Positions 26,401-35,733 of a DNA stretch of 64,000 nt are shown piece after piece. The stretch is from assembly GCF_007859715.1 (NCBI RefSeq), contig NZ_SJPG01000001.1, forward strand, positions 5,808,527 to 5,872,526. Reading direction: 5' to 3'. Position 1 is the first letter of the stretch, and every line of letters begins with the position of its first letter. Source of the stretch: Rubinisphaera italica (lineage in GTDB: Bacteria > Planctomycetota > Planctomycetia > Planctomycetales > Planctomycetaceae). A model generated the notes under the pieces. That model saw only the letters and a list, made by a program, of their open reading frames with translations, was not told the DNA's origin and did no database searches. A program made the position numbers and the translations under genes.

Positions 26401-28626
26401 ATGTCAATCACACAAGCCGATTTCCGAGCCGTTGGTGACAGGGAATTGCCGCTAAAAACGCGGCCCGATCTTCGCATCGAGCGGATCGGCTATCAGGGGA
26501 CTGGCTACTGGATAGTAAAAGACCCCGTCGCACTTCGTTATTACCGCCTGACTCGCGAACAGCATCAGGTTCTCGATTCGATGCGTGAGTCGAATACGCT
26601 CGAACAGATTCATGAGGATCTGCAGCGGGAAAATCCTTCGATTCCCGTCAAACTCTCCGATGTCCAAAACCTGCTGGCCGATCTTCATGAGAAGAATCTG
26701 CTGTATACGACTCGACTTGGGCAGGGGCGACCGCTACTTGATCTTCACAAGAAAAACACCCGCAAAGAAATTCTGCAAACGCTGCAGAATTTCTTGTTTC
26801 TGAAACTGCCGGGCTGGGATCCCGAGCGAACGCTCAATCTGATTTACCCCTTCTTCAAGTGGATGTACTCCACCTGGGCGGTCATCATGGTCGTCGCACT
26901 GGCCTCAGCCGCTTTGCTGCTGGTGGGCGTTCAGTTTGAAGAATTCCAGAGTAAGCTTCCCGAGTTCCAGCAGTTCTTCGGCTGGCCGAACTTGCTCTAT
27001 ATGTATTTGGTGATTGCTGGAGCCAAAGTCATCCACGAATTTGGCCACGGCTTGACCTGTAAGCATTTTGGTGGTGAGTGTCATAAAATCGGCATGATGC
27101 TACTCGTCTTCAGTCCGACTTTATATTGCGATGTCTCCGACAGTTGGATGATGAAAAACAAATGGCATCGCATCTGGATTGGTGGAGCCGGGGCTTATAT
27201 TGAAGTCTTTCTCTCCTCGCTGGCCGTCTTCGGCTGGTGGTTCTCGCAGCCGGGGATGTTCAATTATCTCTGCCTGAACCTGTTCTTTGTGACGACAGTT
27301 TCGACGGTTATCTTCAACCTGAACCCACTCATCCGTTTCGACGGTTACTACATGCTGAGCGATTATCTGGAGATTCCCAATCTCAAGCAGAAAGCCGACA
27401 AAGCGTTAATGAAGGCGTTTGCCTGGTACTGCCTGGGCATTCACATGCCGGACGATCCATTTGCACCCGATCGAAATCGTCACTGGTTCATCCTGTATGC
27501 AGTCGCCTCCTGGATTTACAAATGGGTGCTCGTCTTGAGTATTGCCCTGTTTCTTTACACATGGATGAAACCATACGGTTTGCAGAATCTGGCAGTAAGC
27601 CTGACGGCGATGTCACTTGGAACAATGATTTATGGTTTGGGAAAATCGCTTTACCAGATCCTGTCGATGCAGAGGAACGAACCGATGAGCAAACTCAAGA
27701 TTGCGTTTTCCACATTGGTCTTCGCAGGCCTGATCACCTGCCTGATGATGATCCCGGTCCCCTGGTGGATCCATTCGAGCTTCACGCTGGAGCCGTATCA
27801 GGTTCAGCACGTCTATTCGATTTCTCCCGGCGAACTTCAGGAAGTAAAAGTCCAGCCTGGCGAAGAAGTCGAAGCTGGAGATATTCTCGTTTTGCTGAAG
27901 AATGAAGAACTGGACGATCAACAACGCAAAATTCAGACGGAACTCGAAACTTCGCAAGCCATGCGAAAAACAGCCGTCGCTTTGAACGATCCCGATGAAC
28001 TCCGCATGTCGGAGGAACGAATCTCCTCTTTGACCGATCAACTCAATCAAATCAACGATCAGATTAAACACCTGACAATCCGCGCTCCTATTTCCGGCAA
28101 AGTCATAGCCGCCGAGTCGAAACCGGAACCGAGGTTGAGCCCAACTGCGAAGCCTGAGCTTCGAACCTGGTATGGTACAATTTTCGAGGAGCGAAATCTT
28201 CAGGCCTATCTCGAACCAGCCACACATGTGCTGAGCATCGCTCCCAGTCAAGAGATGCAGGCGGTTCTGCTGGTTTCTCAGGATGACCGCAACGAACTCG
28301 ACTTGGGCACCCCGGTTAAACTGCGTTGCTATCACCTGCCCGATCTGATTTTTGATGGCTCGATTACAAGTATCGCAGATCGCCAAAGCGATTTTGCTCC
28401 CCGCCAACTCTCCAATAAAAGCGGCGGAGACCTGGCAACCGTCACCGACAATGAAGGCCGGGAACAATTGACGGAACTGGCCTATCAGGCAACCGTCAAA
28501 CTGAACGAGCAAACCGACCTGATGCGAACCGGCTTGAGCGGACGAGCGATGTTTATCGTCGATAAACGCTCCGTTGGCGGCTGGATTTGGCGCTATCTCC
28601 GTCAGACCTTTCACTTCAGGCTTTGA
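26401..28626 (+). CDS. PqqD-M50 peptidase-HlyD fusion membrane protein
   Basis: A 741-residue three-part protein. Residues ~20-105 resemble a PqqD-like peptide-binding domain (GYWIVKDPVALRYYRLT, VQNLLADLHEKNLL). The membrane core has an intramembrane zinc-protease signature: VIHEFGHGLTCKHFGG with HEFGH at about 212-216, and NLNPLIRFDGYYMLSDYLE at about 307-325 supplying the third metal ligand (N-P-x4-D-G). The last ~250 residues are a HlyD/membrane-fusion type barrel and hairpin: EVKVQPGEEVEAGDILVLL, ISGKVIAAE and a long coiled coil. Such proteins belong to export systems thought to handle peptides or modified peptides. Usual ABC or RND partners are not adjacent, and no cargo peptide was spotted. 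Confidence 0.85.
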   Translation: MSITQADFRAVGDRELPLKTRPDLRIERIGYQGTGYWIVKDPVALRYYRLTREQHQVLDSMRESNTLEQIHEDLQRENPSIPVKLSDVQNLLADLHEKNLLYTTRLGQGRPLLDLHKKNTRKEILQTLQNFLFLKLPGWDPERTLNLIYPFFKWMYSTWAVIMVVALASAALLLVGVQFEEFQSKLPEFQQFFGWPNLLYMYLVIAGAKVIHEFGHGLTCKHFGGECHKIGMMLLVFSPTLYCDVSDSWMMKNKWHRIWIGGAGAYIEVFLSSLAVFGWWFSQPGMFNYLCLNLFFVTTVSTVIFNLNPLIRFDGYYMLSDYLEIPNLKQKADKALMKAFAWYCLGIHMPDDPFAPDRNRHWFILYAVASWIYKWVLVLSIALFLYTWMKPYGLQNLAVSLTAMSLGTMIYGLGKSLYQILSMQRNEPMSKLKIAFSTLVFAGLITCLMMIPVPWWIHSSFTLEPYQVQHVYSISPGELQEVKVQPGEEVEAGDILVLLKNEELDDQQRKIQTELETSQAMRKTAVALNDPDELRMSEERISSLTDQLNQINDQIKHLTIRAPISGKVIAAESKPEPRLSPTAKPELRTWYGTIFEERNLQAYLEPATHVLSIAPSQEMQAVLLVSQDDRNELDLGTPVKLRCYHLPDLIFDGSITSIADRQSDFAPRQLSNKSGGDLATVTDNEGREQLTELAYQATVKLNEQTDLMRTGLSGRAMFIVDKRSVGGWIWRYLRQTFHFRL

Positions 28627-28754
28627 ATTCCACAGAATTTCCACTCGGGAATTGATAATCTTTTGCCCAGCTGTCATAGTGATTTCTTGATATGACGAAA
28701 CGTGTGAGTCGCCATTCGTCCCAGCCTGAAATCCCTGCCGAGGAGTATGACAGC

Positions 28755-30107
28755 ATGCATTGCGGAAAAAATGCATCTTTAATCTGCACAATCACTTGTT
28801 GTGTTGTCCTGACATTGAGTTCCCCACTTCAGGCCGAAAACTGGCCAAGTTGGAGAGGTCCGACTCAGAATGGAATCTCCACGGAAAAAGGGATTCCGAC
28901 CGAATTCGCAGGGGAAGAAAACAAAAACGTCGCCTGGAAAGTTGCTCTGCCGGGACCAGCCGGTGCGACACCGGTCGTTTGGGGAGATCGCATTTTTCTC
29001 ACTTCACCTGTCGTCGAATATTTTGTGAATGAAGATGGAGTTAAAGCTCCCAAGGAACAACCTCAGCCGTTAATGCTGATGTGTTTTGATACGAGTGGCA
29101 AAGAACTTTGGAGCCGTCAGATTGCAGAAAGCGATCAAACCGCTCGTGGAGATGAAGGCAACGCCGCGTCTCCTTCTCCCGTGACCGATGGCGAACATGT
29201 CTGGTCCTTCATGGGGACTGGCGATCTGGCTTGCTTCGATTTTGAGGGTAACGAAATCTGGAGCTTCAATGTTCAGGATCGTTACGGCAAGTTCGATATC
29301 CAGTTCGGCATGACCTCCACTCCCGTTGTCGAGGGTGACTATCTTTACATGGCCATTCTCCACGGCTCCATGAGTTCTGGAGAAACCGGATATGCGAAAA
29401 TCATTCGGATCAATAAACGAACCGGCAAAGCTAATTATGCCGTCGACCGTCCCAGCGAAGCAACTTACGAAAATACGCATTCCTACGCCTCACCAATTTT
29501 GTATCAGGATGATCATCAGAAATATCTGATCGTCCATGGCGGCGATTACACAACCGCTCACCATCTTGAAGATGGGTCGGAAATCTGGCGAGTAGGGGAT
29601 ATGAACCCCGAAGAGAACTACAACCGCTACCTGCGATTTGTTGCTTCTCCTTCATATGGAGATGGCGTGGTTGTTTGCCCGACAGCCAAGAACGGCCCCG
29701 TCGTCTGTGTCGATGCGAACTCCAAGGGCAATGTCACCCACAACAAGAAGTTCGAATTATGGAGAGCCGACAAAACGACCGATGTCCCATCTCCATTAGT
29801 GCATGACGGTCTCACTTACATTTGCCGTCAGGATGGAAACGTCTTCTGTGTGGAATCTCGTTCGGGGGAAGAAGTCTATCCTCTCCAGAAAACGCATCGC
29901 CAGCGACACCGCGCTTCGCCAATTCTGGTCGATGGACACATCTACCTGACCGCTCGAGATGGCCGCATCACAGTATTCAAAACCGGCAGGGAGTTTGAAA
30001 TTGTTGCCGAAAACAATCTGGGTGAAGACATGTCATCCTCACCAGTCGTCTCCAACGGCGTCATGTACCTCCGCTCCTTCGGCCACTTGTGGGCAATTAA
30101 GAAGTAA
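28755..30107 (+). CDS. Secreted PQQ-like beta-propeller protein
   Basis: From the ATG at 28755, preceded by GAGGAG at good spacing, the product is 450 residues; a longer frame from 28692 lacks a ribosome site. A signal peptide runs to about residue 27 (TLSSPLQA). The mature part is a complete PQQ_2 propeller beginning [20 protein letters not shown], with blades [42 protein letters not shown] and [13 protein letters not shown]. It is the simplest of the three propellers in the window (no linker or extra domain). Whether it binds PQQ cannot be read from the sequence; in this family most members probably do not. It lies downstream of the M50-HlyD gene on the same strand. Confidence 0.87.
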   Translation: MHCGKNASLICTITCCVVLTLSSPLQAENWPSWRGPTQNGISTEKGIPTEFAGEENKNVAWKVALPGPAGATPVVWGDRIFLTSPVVEYFVNEDGVKAPKEQPQPLMLMCFDTSGKELWSRQIAESDQTARGDEGNAASPSPVTDGEHVWSFMGTGDLACFDFEGNEIWSFNVQDRYGKFDIQFGMTSTPVVEGDYLYMAILHGSMSSGETGYAKIIRINKRTGKANYAVDRPSEATYENTHSYASPILYQDDHQKYLIVHGGDYTTAHHLEDGSEIWRVGDMNPEENYNRYLRFVASPSYGDGVVVCPTAKNGPVVCVDANSKGNVTHNKKFELWRADKTTDVPSPLVHDGLTYICRQDGNVFCVESRSGEEVYPLQKTHRQRHRASPILVDGHIYLTARDGRITVFKTGREFEIVAENNLGEDMSSSPVVSNGVMYLRSFGHLWAIKK

Positions 30108-30364
30108 GTGCTATAATCTTCTCTACTACAAAAATGGGTGCCTACTTTCATCGTGCTATTCATAACAATGGGGCGACCCGAGCCAGTTATGGCTCGGGTG
30201 GGTGTGGTTCGGTAACGACCATTTTTGCATTTTGCGCACAGTAATCGTGACAAAACCCGAGTCATGACTGACTCGGCTCGCCTGCTATGTGTTATCATTC
30301 AAACTCCTTGGCGTCTTGGCGGTTCAAAACAAATCACGGTTGATCCGTGAGAAAACTTACTCCT
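30108..30364. other. Intergenic stretch with short GC-rich palindromes
   Basis: This region contains ACCCGAGCCAGTTATGGCTCGGGT, a 9-bp inverted repeat with a 6-nt centre near 30178-30201, and a related ACCCGAGTCATGACTGACTCGG near 30258-30280. These are palindromic filler units of the kind found elsewhere in the window. No gene is visible. Confidence 0.5.
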
Positions 30365-31702
30365 ATGTTTCAGTTCGCCCTCCAGAATGTTCTCAGTAAA
30401 CCGGTTCGCACCAGTTTAGCGGTGATCGGCATGACAGTTGCCATTATGGGCATGGTTGGCCTGTTTTCGATCGCCGAAGGACTTGATCAGGCCGTCGGCA
30501 ATACGCTCGATCGTGCTCCCGGTTTTGTGGCGATGCAACGGGGCGCCCCGATCCCGCTCTTTTCTGCTTTGCCGAAATCCTGGGTGGAAGAACTCGAGTC
30601 GATTCCTGGAGTACGAGCCGTCAGCCCGGAATGCTGGGCTCGGGCGAATGTGATTGATGGTCAGGTTGTTGTCTCGCCGCCGCGACTGTTGTGCGGTTCG
30701 GATATTGTCCGTCGCGATCAAATCGAAACGGGCATTTATCGCGACGATATTGTACAGGGTCGCTATTTGAATCAGGATGACCTTAACTCATTCAACTGCG
30801 TTGTGAGTTTGCCGATAGCCGAGCAATACAACAAAAAGGTGGGAGATCCTGTCGAAGTGAACGGCAACGAGTTGAAAATCGTCGGCATCTACCATACCGG
30901 CTCCATCCTGCTCGATGTCGCTATCATTATCGACGATAACACCTTCCGCAAAATGACTCGCTTCAACGAGGAAACCGTTTCCAGTTTCTATATCGAAAAA
31001 ACAGACGACATTTCCGATGATGAGTTAATCGACCGCATTCAGGATCATTTCCGAGGACGTGGTCCCTCTGCCTGGCAAGGTTCGATGCTGATGAGCAGTC
31101 CCGGCCAGAATCCTCTGAGCGAACTGGTCAAATCGATTGATCGATTCTTAAAACAAGGATCAAAGCCGACTTCTCCTCCTGCGACTCAACCAAAGAAAAC
31201 CCCAATTGATTCTTCAAATCGCTCGCACTCTGAAACCAAAGTTGCTGACGATCCGATGGAAGTGCGTCTGGCAACGGATTGGGCCGGCCGCTTCGAAAAA
31301 TTTGCTGAAGATCTCGATATCGCTCTCGGATTGCTCACCAGTCTGGGCATCATCATCGCCGTCGTCAGCGTCGTCAATACGATGCTTATGTCCGTTTCCG
31401 AACGGATGAGCGAATTTGGAATTCTGCGAGCCAATGGCTGGAGCAGACTCGATCTCGTCAAACTGATTGCCTGGGAAAGTTTCATGCTGGGTCTCACCGG
31501 CGGTCTACTCGGTTGCGGTATCGGCTGGGGACTCACGCTCCTCGTCAATGCCTCCTTCCCCGCCAAATTCGAACTCTACGCCAGCCCCCAACTCCTCATT
31601 TCCTCACTCCTGTTCAGCTGCCTCCTCGGCATCATCAGCGGCCTTTACCCCGCCATCTGGGCCGCCCGCATGAGCCCCATGGACGCCATCCGCCGCAACT
31701 AG
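30365..31702 (+). CDS. MacB/FtsX-family ABC transporter permease
   Basis: A 445-residue permease from the ATG at 30365; a GTG at 30347 would add six residues. The architecture is MacB/FtsX type: a first membrane helix within TSLAVIGMTVAIMGMVGLFS, a large extracytoplasmic MacB_PCD domain (about 50-300), and three C-terminal helices (DIALGLLTSLGIIIAVVSVV, SFMLGLTGGLLGCGIGWGL, LLISSLLFSCLLGIISGLYP) ending in the signature PAIWAARMSPMDAIRRN. A long Ser/Pro/Thr-rich insert lies near 265-300. It would need an ATP-binding partner (MacB/LolD type), and none is adjacent. Substrate classes in this family include lipoproteins and peptides. Confidence 0.86.
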   Translation: MFQFALQNVLSKPVRTSLAVIGMTVAIMGMVGLFSIAEGLDQAVGNTLDRAPGFVAMQRGAPIPLFSALPKSWVEELESIPGVRAVSPECWARANVIDGQVVVSPPRLLCGSDIVRRDQIETGIYRDDIVQGRYLNQDDLNSFNCVVSLPIAEQYNKKVGDPVEVNGNELKIVGIYHTGSILLDVAIIIDDNTFRKMTRFNEETVSSFYIEKTDDISDDELIDRIQDHFRGRGPSAWQGSMLMSSPGQNPLSELVKSIDRFLKQGSKPTSPPATQPKKTPIDSSNRSHSETKVADDPMEVRLATDWAGRFEKFAEDLDIALGLLTSLGIIIAVVSVVNTMLMSVSERMSEFGILRANGWSRLDLVKLIAWESFMLGLTGGLLGCGIGWGLTLLVNASFPAKFELYASPQLLISSLLFSCLLGIISGLYPAIWAARMSPMDAIRRN

Positions 31703-31793
31703 CGAGCGTTCCGCTCGACCGGGGGCAGTCACTTTGACGCACAGGGAACGTAAGTTACCTTAGTTTGCTCCTGCAGGACGCGTTATTTATTTA

Positions 31794-31919
31794 TGCAAGC
31801 ACGAAGCGCAAGCGAGTGAGTCATGTTCGAAAGTGAACCTGATTTCGATCTTGTTGTCTGCTCAATCTTAACCCGAAGCAAGAGTTCACACGTGCCCCTC
31901 GCTGACGCTTCGGGTTAAG
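31794..31919. repeat. Hybrid repeat: one family A arm followed by a family B inverted pair
   Basis: GCAAGCACGAAGCGCAAGCG plus AGTGAG, a single family A arm, starts near 31796. CTTAACCCGAAGC begins at 31867, and its partner GCTGACGCTTCGGGTTAAG ends at 31919. The B arm on the left is truncated after CGAAGC. The element lies between the permease and aminotransferase genes. It suggests recombination between related repeat types. Confidence 0.6.
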
Positions 31920-31975
31920 AACATTTCCGAGTAACATACAATTGAAACGAACGAATATTTATCAAGGTGAGTCAC

Positions 31976-33250
31976 ATGGCATTTCCCAGCAGCAATCGTG
32001 GACAGTGGGCTGGTCGGCAGCAAATTGGATATCTAATGCAGCAGGGGGTCGATTATCCCAATTGTCTTTCGCTGGCAGCCGGGCTGGTCGATTACGATAC
32101 CTTTCCAGCCGATCTGGTTTTGCAGGCAACTCAGAAAATTCTGACCGATCCTGCTCAAGCTCGCGCCTCGCTGCAATACGGCACCACACCCGGCTCACTC
32201 GAATTGCGTCGGCAGTTGTTGAAGCATCTGGCCAAACTGGATGGTGTGTCACAGGAAAGTGAAGCCGGTTCGATTGATCAGCTGCTGATCACGACTGGTT
32301 CACAGCAGTTTCTGGATCTGGTCAGCCAGGCGGTTCTCAACCCTGGTGACATCTGCCTCGTGACTGCTCCGAGTTATTTCGTTTACTTGAGTACACTCGA
32401 AGGGATCGGCGTCGAACTTGTCTCCGTCGATTGTGATGATCAGGGCATCATCCCCGCTTCGCTGCAGGAAACCTTGGAGCGATTGGAGCAAGCCGGAAAG
32501 TTGCCTCTCGTGAAGATGCTGTATCTCGTCAGCTATTTTGACAACCCCCGCGGCATCACAATGCCATTGAATCGTAGGCAGGAGGTTCTGGAGATTCTCG
32601 AACGCTGGTCTGCCAAACAGTATTTGTATCTGTTGGAAGATGCCGCCTATCGCGAACTCTGGTTTGAAGAACCGCCGCCTCAATCGATTTACAGTCTCGA
32701 TCAATCCAAAGAACGTGTGATCTATACACAAACATTTTCGAAATCACTTTCACCCGGTTTAAGAACGGGTTTCGGCCTGCTTCCCAAAGCTCTGGTGAAA
32801 CCGGTGACCGATCTCAAATCAATCCACGACTTCGGCTCCCCTCATTTCTCACAGTTTGTTGTCTCTGAATTATTATCCTCCGGACAATACGAACAGCATG
32901 TGAAGAAGTTGAGAGAATCGTATCGGGAGAAATCGCAGGTCATGTGGAATGCAGTGTCAGACTCGATCCTGACTTCTGATCTCGCTCACGCTGAGCAACC
33001 GGGTGGAGGATTGTATGTCTGGCTCAAACTGGATGATAAAGTCTGCGACACACGATTTTCCCAGCGACTGTTCCGCGATGCTGCAGAGAAACATCATGTC
33101 ATGTTCGTGCCTGGAGAATTGTTTTACAGTGATCCAAGTCATCCCGATGCCAATCTAACCATGCGACTCAGCTATGGCGTTCAGACCCAGCAGAAACTCA
33201 AGGAAGGCATCGAACGACTCGCCAACGCCATCGCCGAAGTTCGCAAGTGA
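31976..33250 (+). CDS. PLP-dependent class I/II aminotransferase (2-aminoadipate/MocR-type)
   Basis: A 424-residue fold-type I aminotransferase from the ATG at 31976 (AAGGTG seven bases upstream; a GTG at 31967 is possible). Landmarks are ISLAAG-type CLSLAAGLVDYDTFP near the start, LQYGTTPGSLELRRQLLKHL, LLITTGSQQFLDLVSQAVLNPGD, YLVSYFDNPRGITM for substrate and PLP contacts, LLEDAAYRELWF with the PLP-ring Asp, and the Schiff-base Lys in YTQTFSKSLSPGLRTGF. It matches the LysN/AroH-like 2-aminoadipate or aromatic aminotransferase group, which lacks the MocR DNA-binding domain. The amino-acid substrate is not determinable. Confidence 0.9.
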   Translation: MAFPSSNRGQWAGRQQIGYLMQQGVDYPNCLSLAAGLVDYDTFPADLVLQATQKILTDPAQARASLQYGTTPGSLELRRQLLKHLAKLDGVSQESEAGSIDQLLITTGSQQFLDLVSQAVLNPGDICLVTAPSYFVYLSTLEGIGVELVSVDCDDQGIIPASLQETLERLEQAGKLPLVKMLYLVSYFDNPRGITMPLNRRQEVLEILERWSAKQYLYLLEDAAYRELWFEEPPPQSIYSLDQSKERVIYTQTFSKSLSPGLRTGFGLLPKALVKPVTDLKSIHDFGSPHFSQFVVSELLSSGQYEQHVKKLRESYREKSQVMWNAVSDSILTSDLAHAEQPGGGLYVWLKLDDKVCDTRFSQRLFRDAAEKHHVMFVPGELFYSDPSHPDANLTMRLSYGVQTQQKLKEGIERLANAIAEVRK

Positions 33251-33274
33251 GAATGAAATGAGTTAGACTTCAAA

Positions 33275-33347
33275 TACAAGCACGAAGCGCAAGCGAGTGT
33301 GTTACTCAGATACGATTTGACTCACTCGCTTGCGCTTCGTGCTTGTA
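33275..33347. repeat. Family A inverted-repeat element, copy 3
   Basis: Left arm TACAAGCACGAAGCGCAAGC plus GAGTG (33275-33299) and the exact reverse complement at 33323-33347. Two further palindromes follow it within 100 bp, forming a cluster between the aminotransferase gene and holB. Confidence 0.85.
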
Positions 33348-33355
33348 ACAGGTGG

Positions 33356-33440
33356 CACGCCCAGAATGAAGTGATGGGCGTGGTCATCTCAGAAAATTCG
33401 CTCCATCTTGATGGTGCCACGACTCACAGAGCCGTGGCAC
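33356..33440. repeat. Two adjacent GTGGCAC-type hairpins
   Basis: CACGCCCA (33356-33363) pairs with TGGGCGTG (33375-33382). GTGCCACGACTCACAGAGCC plus GTGGCAC (33414-33440) folds on itself. Both are short, GC-rich and non-coding, sit just before the holB start, and resemble the other dispersed palindromes rather than a terminator. Confidence 0.6.
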
Positions 33441-33463
33441 AAACTCAATTGTATTAATTCAGT

Positions 33464-34522
33464 ATGACAACCGACCTGCAAAACGTGATTGGCCATGAGC
33501 TTCAGTTTGAGATGTTTCGTCGCGCGACGAGCCGTCAGCGACTGGGGCATGCCTATCTGTTTACGGGAGCCGTCGGGATTGGCAAGCGAACTTTTGCAGT
33601 CCATCTGGCGCAGGCACTTCTCTGTCAGAATCGACCGGGGGATGAATTGACCGCTTGCGGCGAATGCCCGAGTTGTCGTCAGGTCATTTCCCACTCTCAT
33701 CCCGATTTATTTCGCGTCGGCTTGCCGGAAGGAAAATCGGAATTACCGATTGAGGTATTCGTTGGTTCTCCAGAAAAACGGGGACGTGAAGGGCTGTGTC
33801 ACGATTTATCCCTATCGCCGATGCAGGGGGGATATCGGATTGCAGTCATTGATGATGCCGACAAAATGAATGCCTCCAGTGCGAACGCTTTGCTGAAAAC
33901 TCTGGAAGAACCGGGGCCGGGAGCCATTCTGATTCTGATTGCCATCGATTCCGATCAGGTCATCACCACCATTCGCTCCCGCTGCCAGCAGGTGAATTTC
34001 ACTCGACTCTCTGATCAAGATCTCCATCAAATCCTGACACGTATTAATATGGTCGAACACGAAGGCGAATTGGATTCTAAACTGCTTGAGGAAGCGATTC
34101 GCCGGGCTGATGGTTCAGTCTCGAAGGCACGAATTGCAATGGAACGCCTGCAGGCGGGGGAATCGCACGAACTGCATAAAGTGACGCAACTGCTTGGTAG
34201 ACGAAAGATTATGTCGGCTGACCTGGCGATGGTCTTCGATGAAGTTACAAGTCAGGCAGGATCCGATACGAACTCTCAACGGGAAGCGGCTCTGCTGATT
34301 ATTGAAACCTGCCTGCAGTATTTTCATCAGTCGTTGACGATGGAAACGGGGATTTCGCAGCTGGATCAGGTTCATTCTGACTGTTATCTCGATGCGATGG
34401 ACCGCTGTTTTGAAGCCTCCCGGCAAATTGACCGCAAAATCAGTGTGCCTGCCTGTCTGGATCAGTTTTGCCACGATCTGGAAATGCTGCTGCGTCCGAC
34501 TTGGAACTCTGCCGGACAGTAG
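33464..34522 (+). CDS. holB: DNA polymerase III subunit delta' (clamp loader)
   Basis: A 352-residue delta' subunit of the clamp loader that places the sliding clamp on DNA. It opens with VIGHELQFEMFRRATSRQRL and HAYLFTGAVGIGKRTFA, a Walker-A-like loop. A zinc-binding cluster follows with CGECPSC plus an upstream Cys. YRIAVIDDADKMNASSANALLKTLEEPGPGAIL and TTIRSRCQQV, the SRC-type sensor, are diagnostic of the gamma/delta' family. The C-terminal oligomerisation helix bundle is present. It is followed by a PSP1-domain gene, the same pairing as holB-ricT in Firmicutes. The ATPase loop is kept, unlike the E. coli protein. Confidence 0.93.
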   Translation: MTTDLQNVIGHELQFEMFRRATSRQRLGHAYLFTGAVGIGKRTFAVHLAQALLCQNRPGDELTACGECPSCRQVISHSHPDLFRVGLPEGKSELPIEVFVGSPEKRGREGLCHDLSLSPMQGGYRIAVIDDADKMNASSANALLKTLEEPGPGAILILIAIDSDQVITTIRSRCQQVNFTRLSDQDLHQILTRINMVEHEGELDSKLLEEAIRRADGSVSKARIAMERLQAGESHELHKVTQLLGRRKIMSADLAMVFDEVTSQAGSDTNSQREAALLIIETCLQYFHQSLTMETGISQLDQVHSDCYLDAMDRCFEASRQIDRKISVPACLDQFCHDLEMLLRPTWNSAGQ

Positions 34523-34668
34523 TCATAATCGAAAGACATGCTGATCCGGAGTCGTTTATTAATTAATTCAAAATAATAATAAACCCTCTTCAGCATTTCA
34601 TAATAGCCAATAGGCAATATCCAGCTGCAATGCCCTTTCCGGGCTTAAATTTCAATACTGAGTTCAAA

Positions 34669-35559
34669 ATGACAGACGATCAACCGATCGATCAATTTAT
34701 CGTCCGCTACGGCACCACACGTTTTCTCGGAGTTTTCACCTGGAAAGGCAAAGGAGAGCCACAACGGGGGAACGATGTCATCATTCGCACCAAACGGGGG
34801 AATGAATGGGGAGAAGTTCTCGGACCAGCGACCGAGCGTGCGAAAAGCTTTCTGCAGAGCCCGGAGCCCGAGGGCAAGATTCAGCGATTTCCAAATGCAG
34901 ACGATTACGACACGCTTGATCGGTGTCGCATTCGCGAGCAGGTCGAATTCGATGGCTGTACGAAAATGATTCTGGAACGCAAACTCCAAATGCAACTGGT
35001 CGATGTCGAACATCTCTTCGGCGGCGAACGAGCGGTCTTCTATTTTCTGGCAGAAAAGCGAATCGATTTCCGGGAACTCGTCAAAGCTCTTGCCAAGGAA
35101 TACTCTCTGCGCATCGAAATGCGTCAGATAGGCGTCCGCGATGAAGCGGCTCTGTTGGCCGATTACGGCGATTGCGGAAAGCCGGTCTGCTGCAATACAC
35201 ATCTGAGCGAAATGCCACCTGTCTCCATGAAGATGGCTAAGGTTCAGAAAGCGACGCTCGATCCCAACAAGATTTCCGGTCGTTGCGGCCGCCTGAAGTG
35301 CTGCCTGCGTTACGAATACGATACCTACGAAGAGTTTCAACGGGAACTACCAAAAATCGGAGCAGAAGTCGTCACCCGTGAAGGGCAGGGGAAAGTGATC
35401 GGTCAGGAAATTCTCAGTAAGCAGGTTGTCATCGTCTACGAGGACCGCCGCCGCATTACGACACCTCTGCAGGAAATTATTTCGGTCATCAAGCCGAAAT
35501 CGGGAAAAAAAACAGCACCAAAGGTCAAAGTCGCAGAGGATGTTTCAGAAGAAGAGTAA
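34669..35559 (+). CDS. PSP1-domain protein, RicT/YaaT-like
   Basis: From the ATG at 34669 the product is 296 residues; a frame start at 34630 lacks support. The N-terminal half has the PSP1 domain (IVRYGTTRFLGVFTWKG, RGNEWGEVLGPA, LQMQLVDVEHLFGGERAVFY). The middle carries a Cys-rich core, CGKPVCC and GRCGRLKCCLRYEYD, comparable to the cysteines that bind Fe-S clusters in B. subtilis RicT. In Firmicutes RicT with RicA and RicF stimulates RNase Y-dependent mRNA processing. Synteny with holB supports the equivalence. RicA and RicF homologues are not in the window. A charged tail follows the domain. Confidence 0.85.
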   Translation: MTDDQPIDQFIVRYGTTRFLGVFTWKGKGEPQRGNDVIIRTKRGNEWGEVLGPATERAKSFLQSPEPEGKIQRFPNADDYDTLDRCRIREQVEFDGCTKMILERKLQMQLVDVEHLFGGERAVFYFLAEKRIDFRELVKALAKEYSLRIEMRQIGVRDEAALLADYGDCGKPVCCNTHLSEMPPVSMKMAKVQKATLDPNKISGRCGRLKCCLRYEYDTYEEFQRELPKIGAEVVTREGQGKVIGQEILSKQVVIVYEDRRRITTPLQEIISVIKPKSGKKTAPKVKVAEDVSEEE

Positions 35560-35595
35560 TTGCAATTGAGTTTATTAAGTTCTCTAATTCAACCC

Positions 35596-35677
35596 GGGTG
35601 GCGGGGGCGCTCTCGAAGAGAAGCCCCCGATGATTGAATGTTCGGGGGCTTCCGCAAGCGGAGCGCCCCCGCCACCC
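35596..35677. repeat. Family C palindromic element, copy 2
   Basis: The outer arms GGGTGGCGGGGGCGCTCTCG and GAGCGCCCCCGCCACCC, and the inner arms AAGCCCCCGA and TTCGGGGGCTT, pair to form one long hairpin. It is nearly the same as the element at 12845-12930. No flanking direct repeat is visible here. Confidence 0.75.
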
Positions 35678-35733
35678 TCAGGTACTTTGTAATCAGTTTA
35701 ACGGGATATAATCTCTCATCAGGAGAAATTGAG

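Noticed and set aside
28692..28754. Longer start of the third PQQ-like propeller (21 extra residues)
   Set aside because: It has no ribosome site and would hide the signal peptide that begins at 28755.
27613..28791. A 392-codon minus-strand frame
   Set aside because: It is the antisense of the M50-HlyD gene, shows no domains, and the plus-strand product has clear motifs.
35638..35733. Longer start of the PhoD-like phosphatase
   Set aside because: The extension lies in the family C palindrome, and a strong ribosome site precedes 35734.
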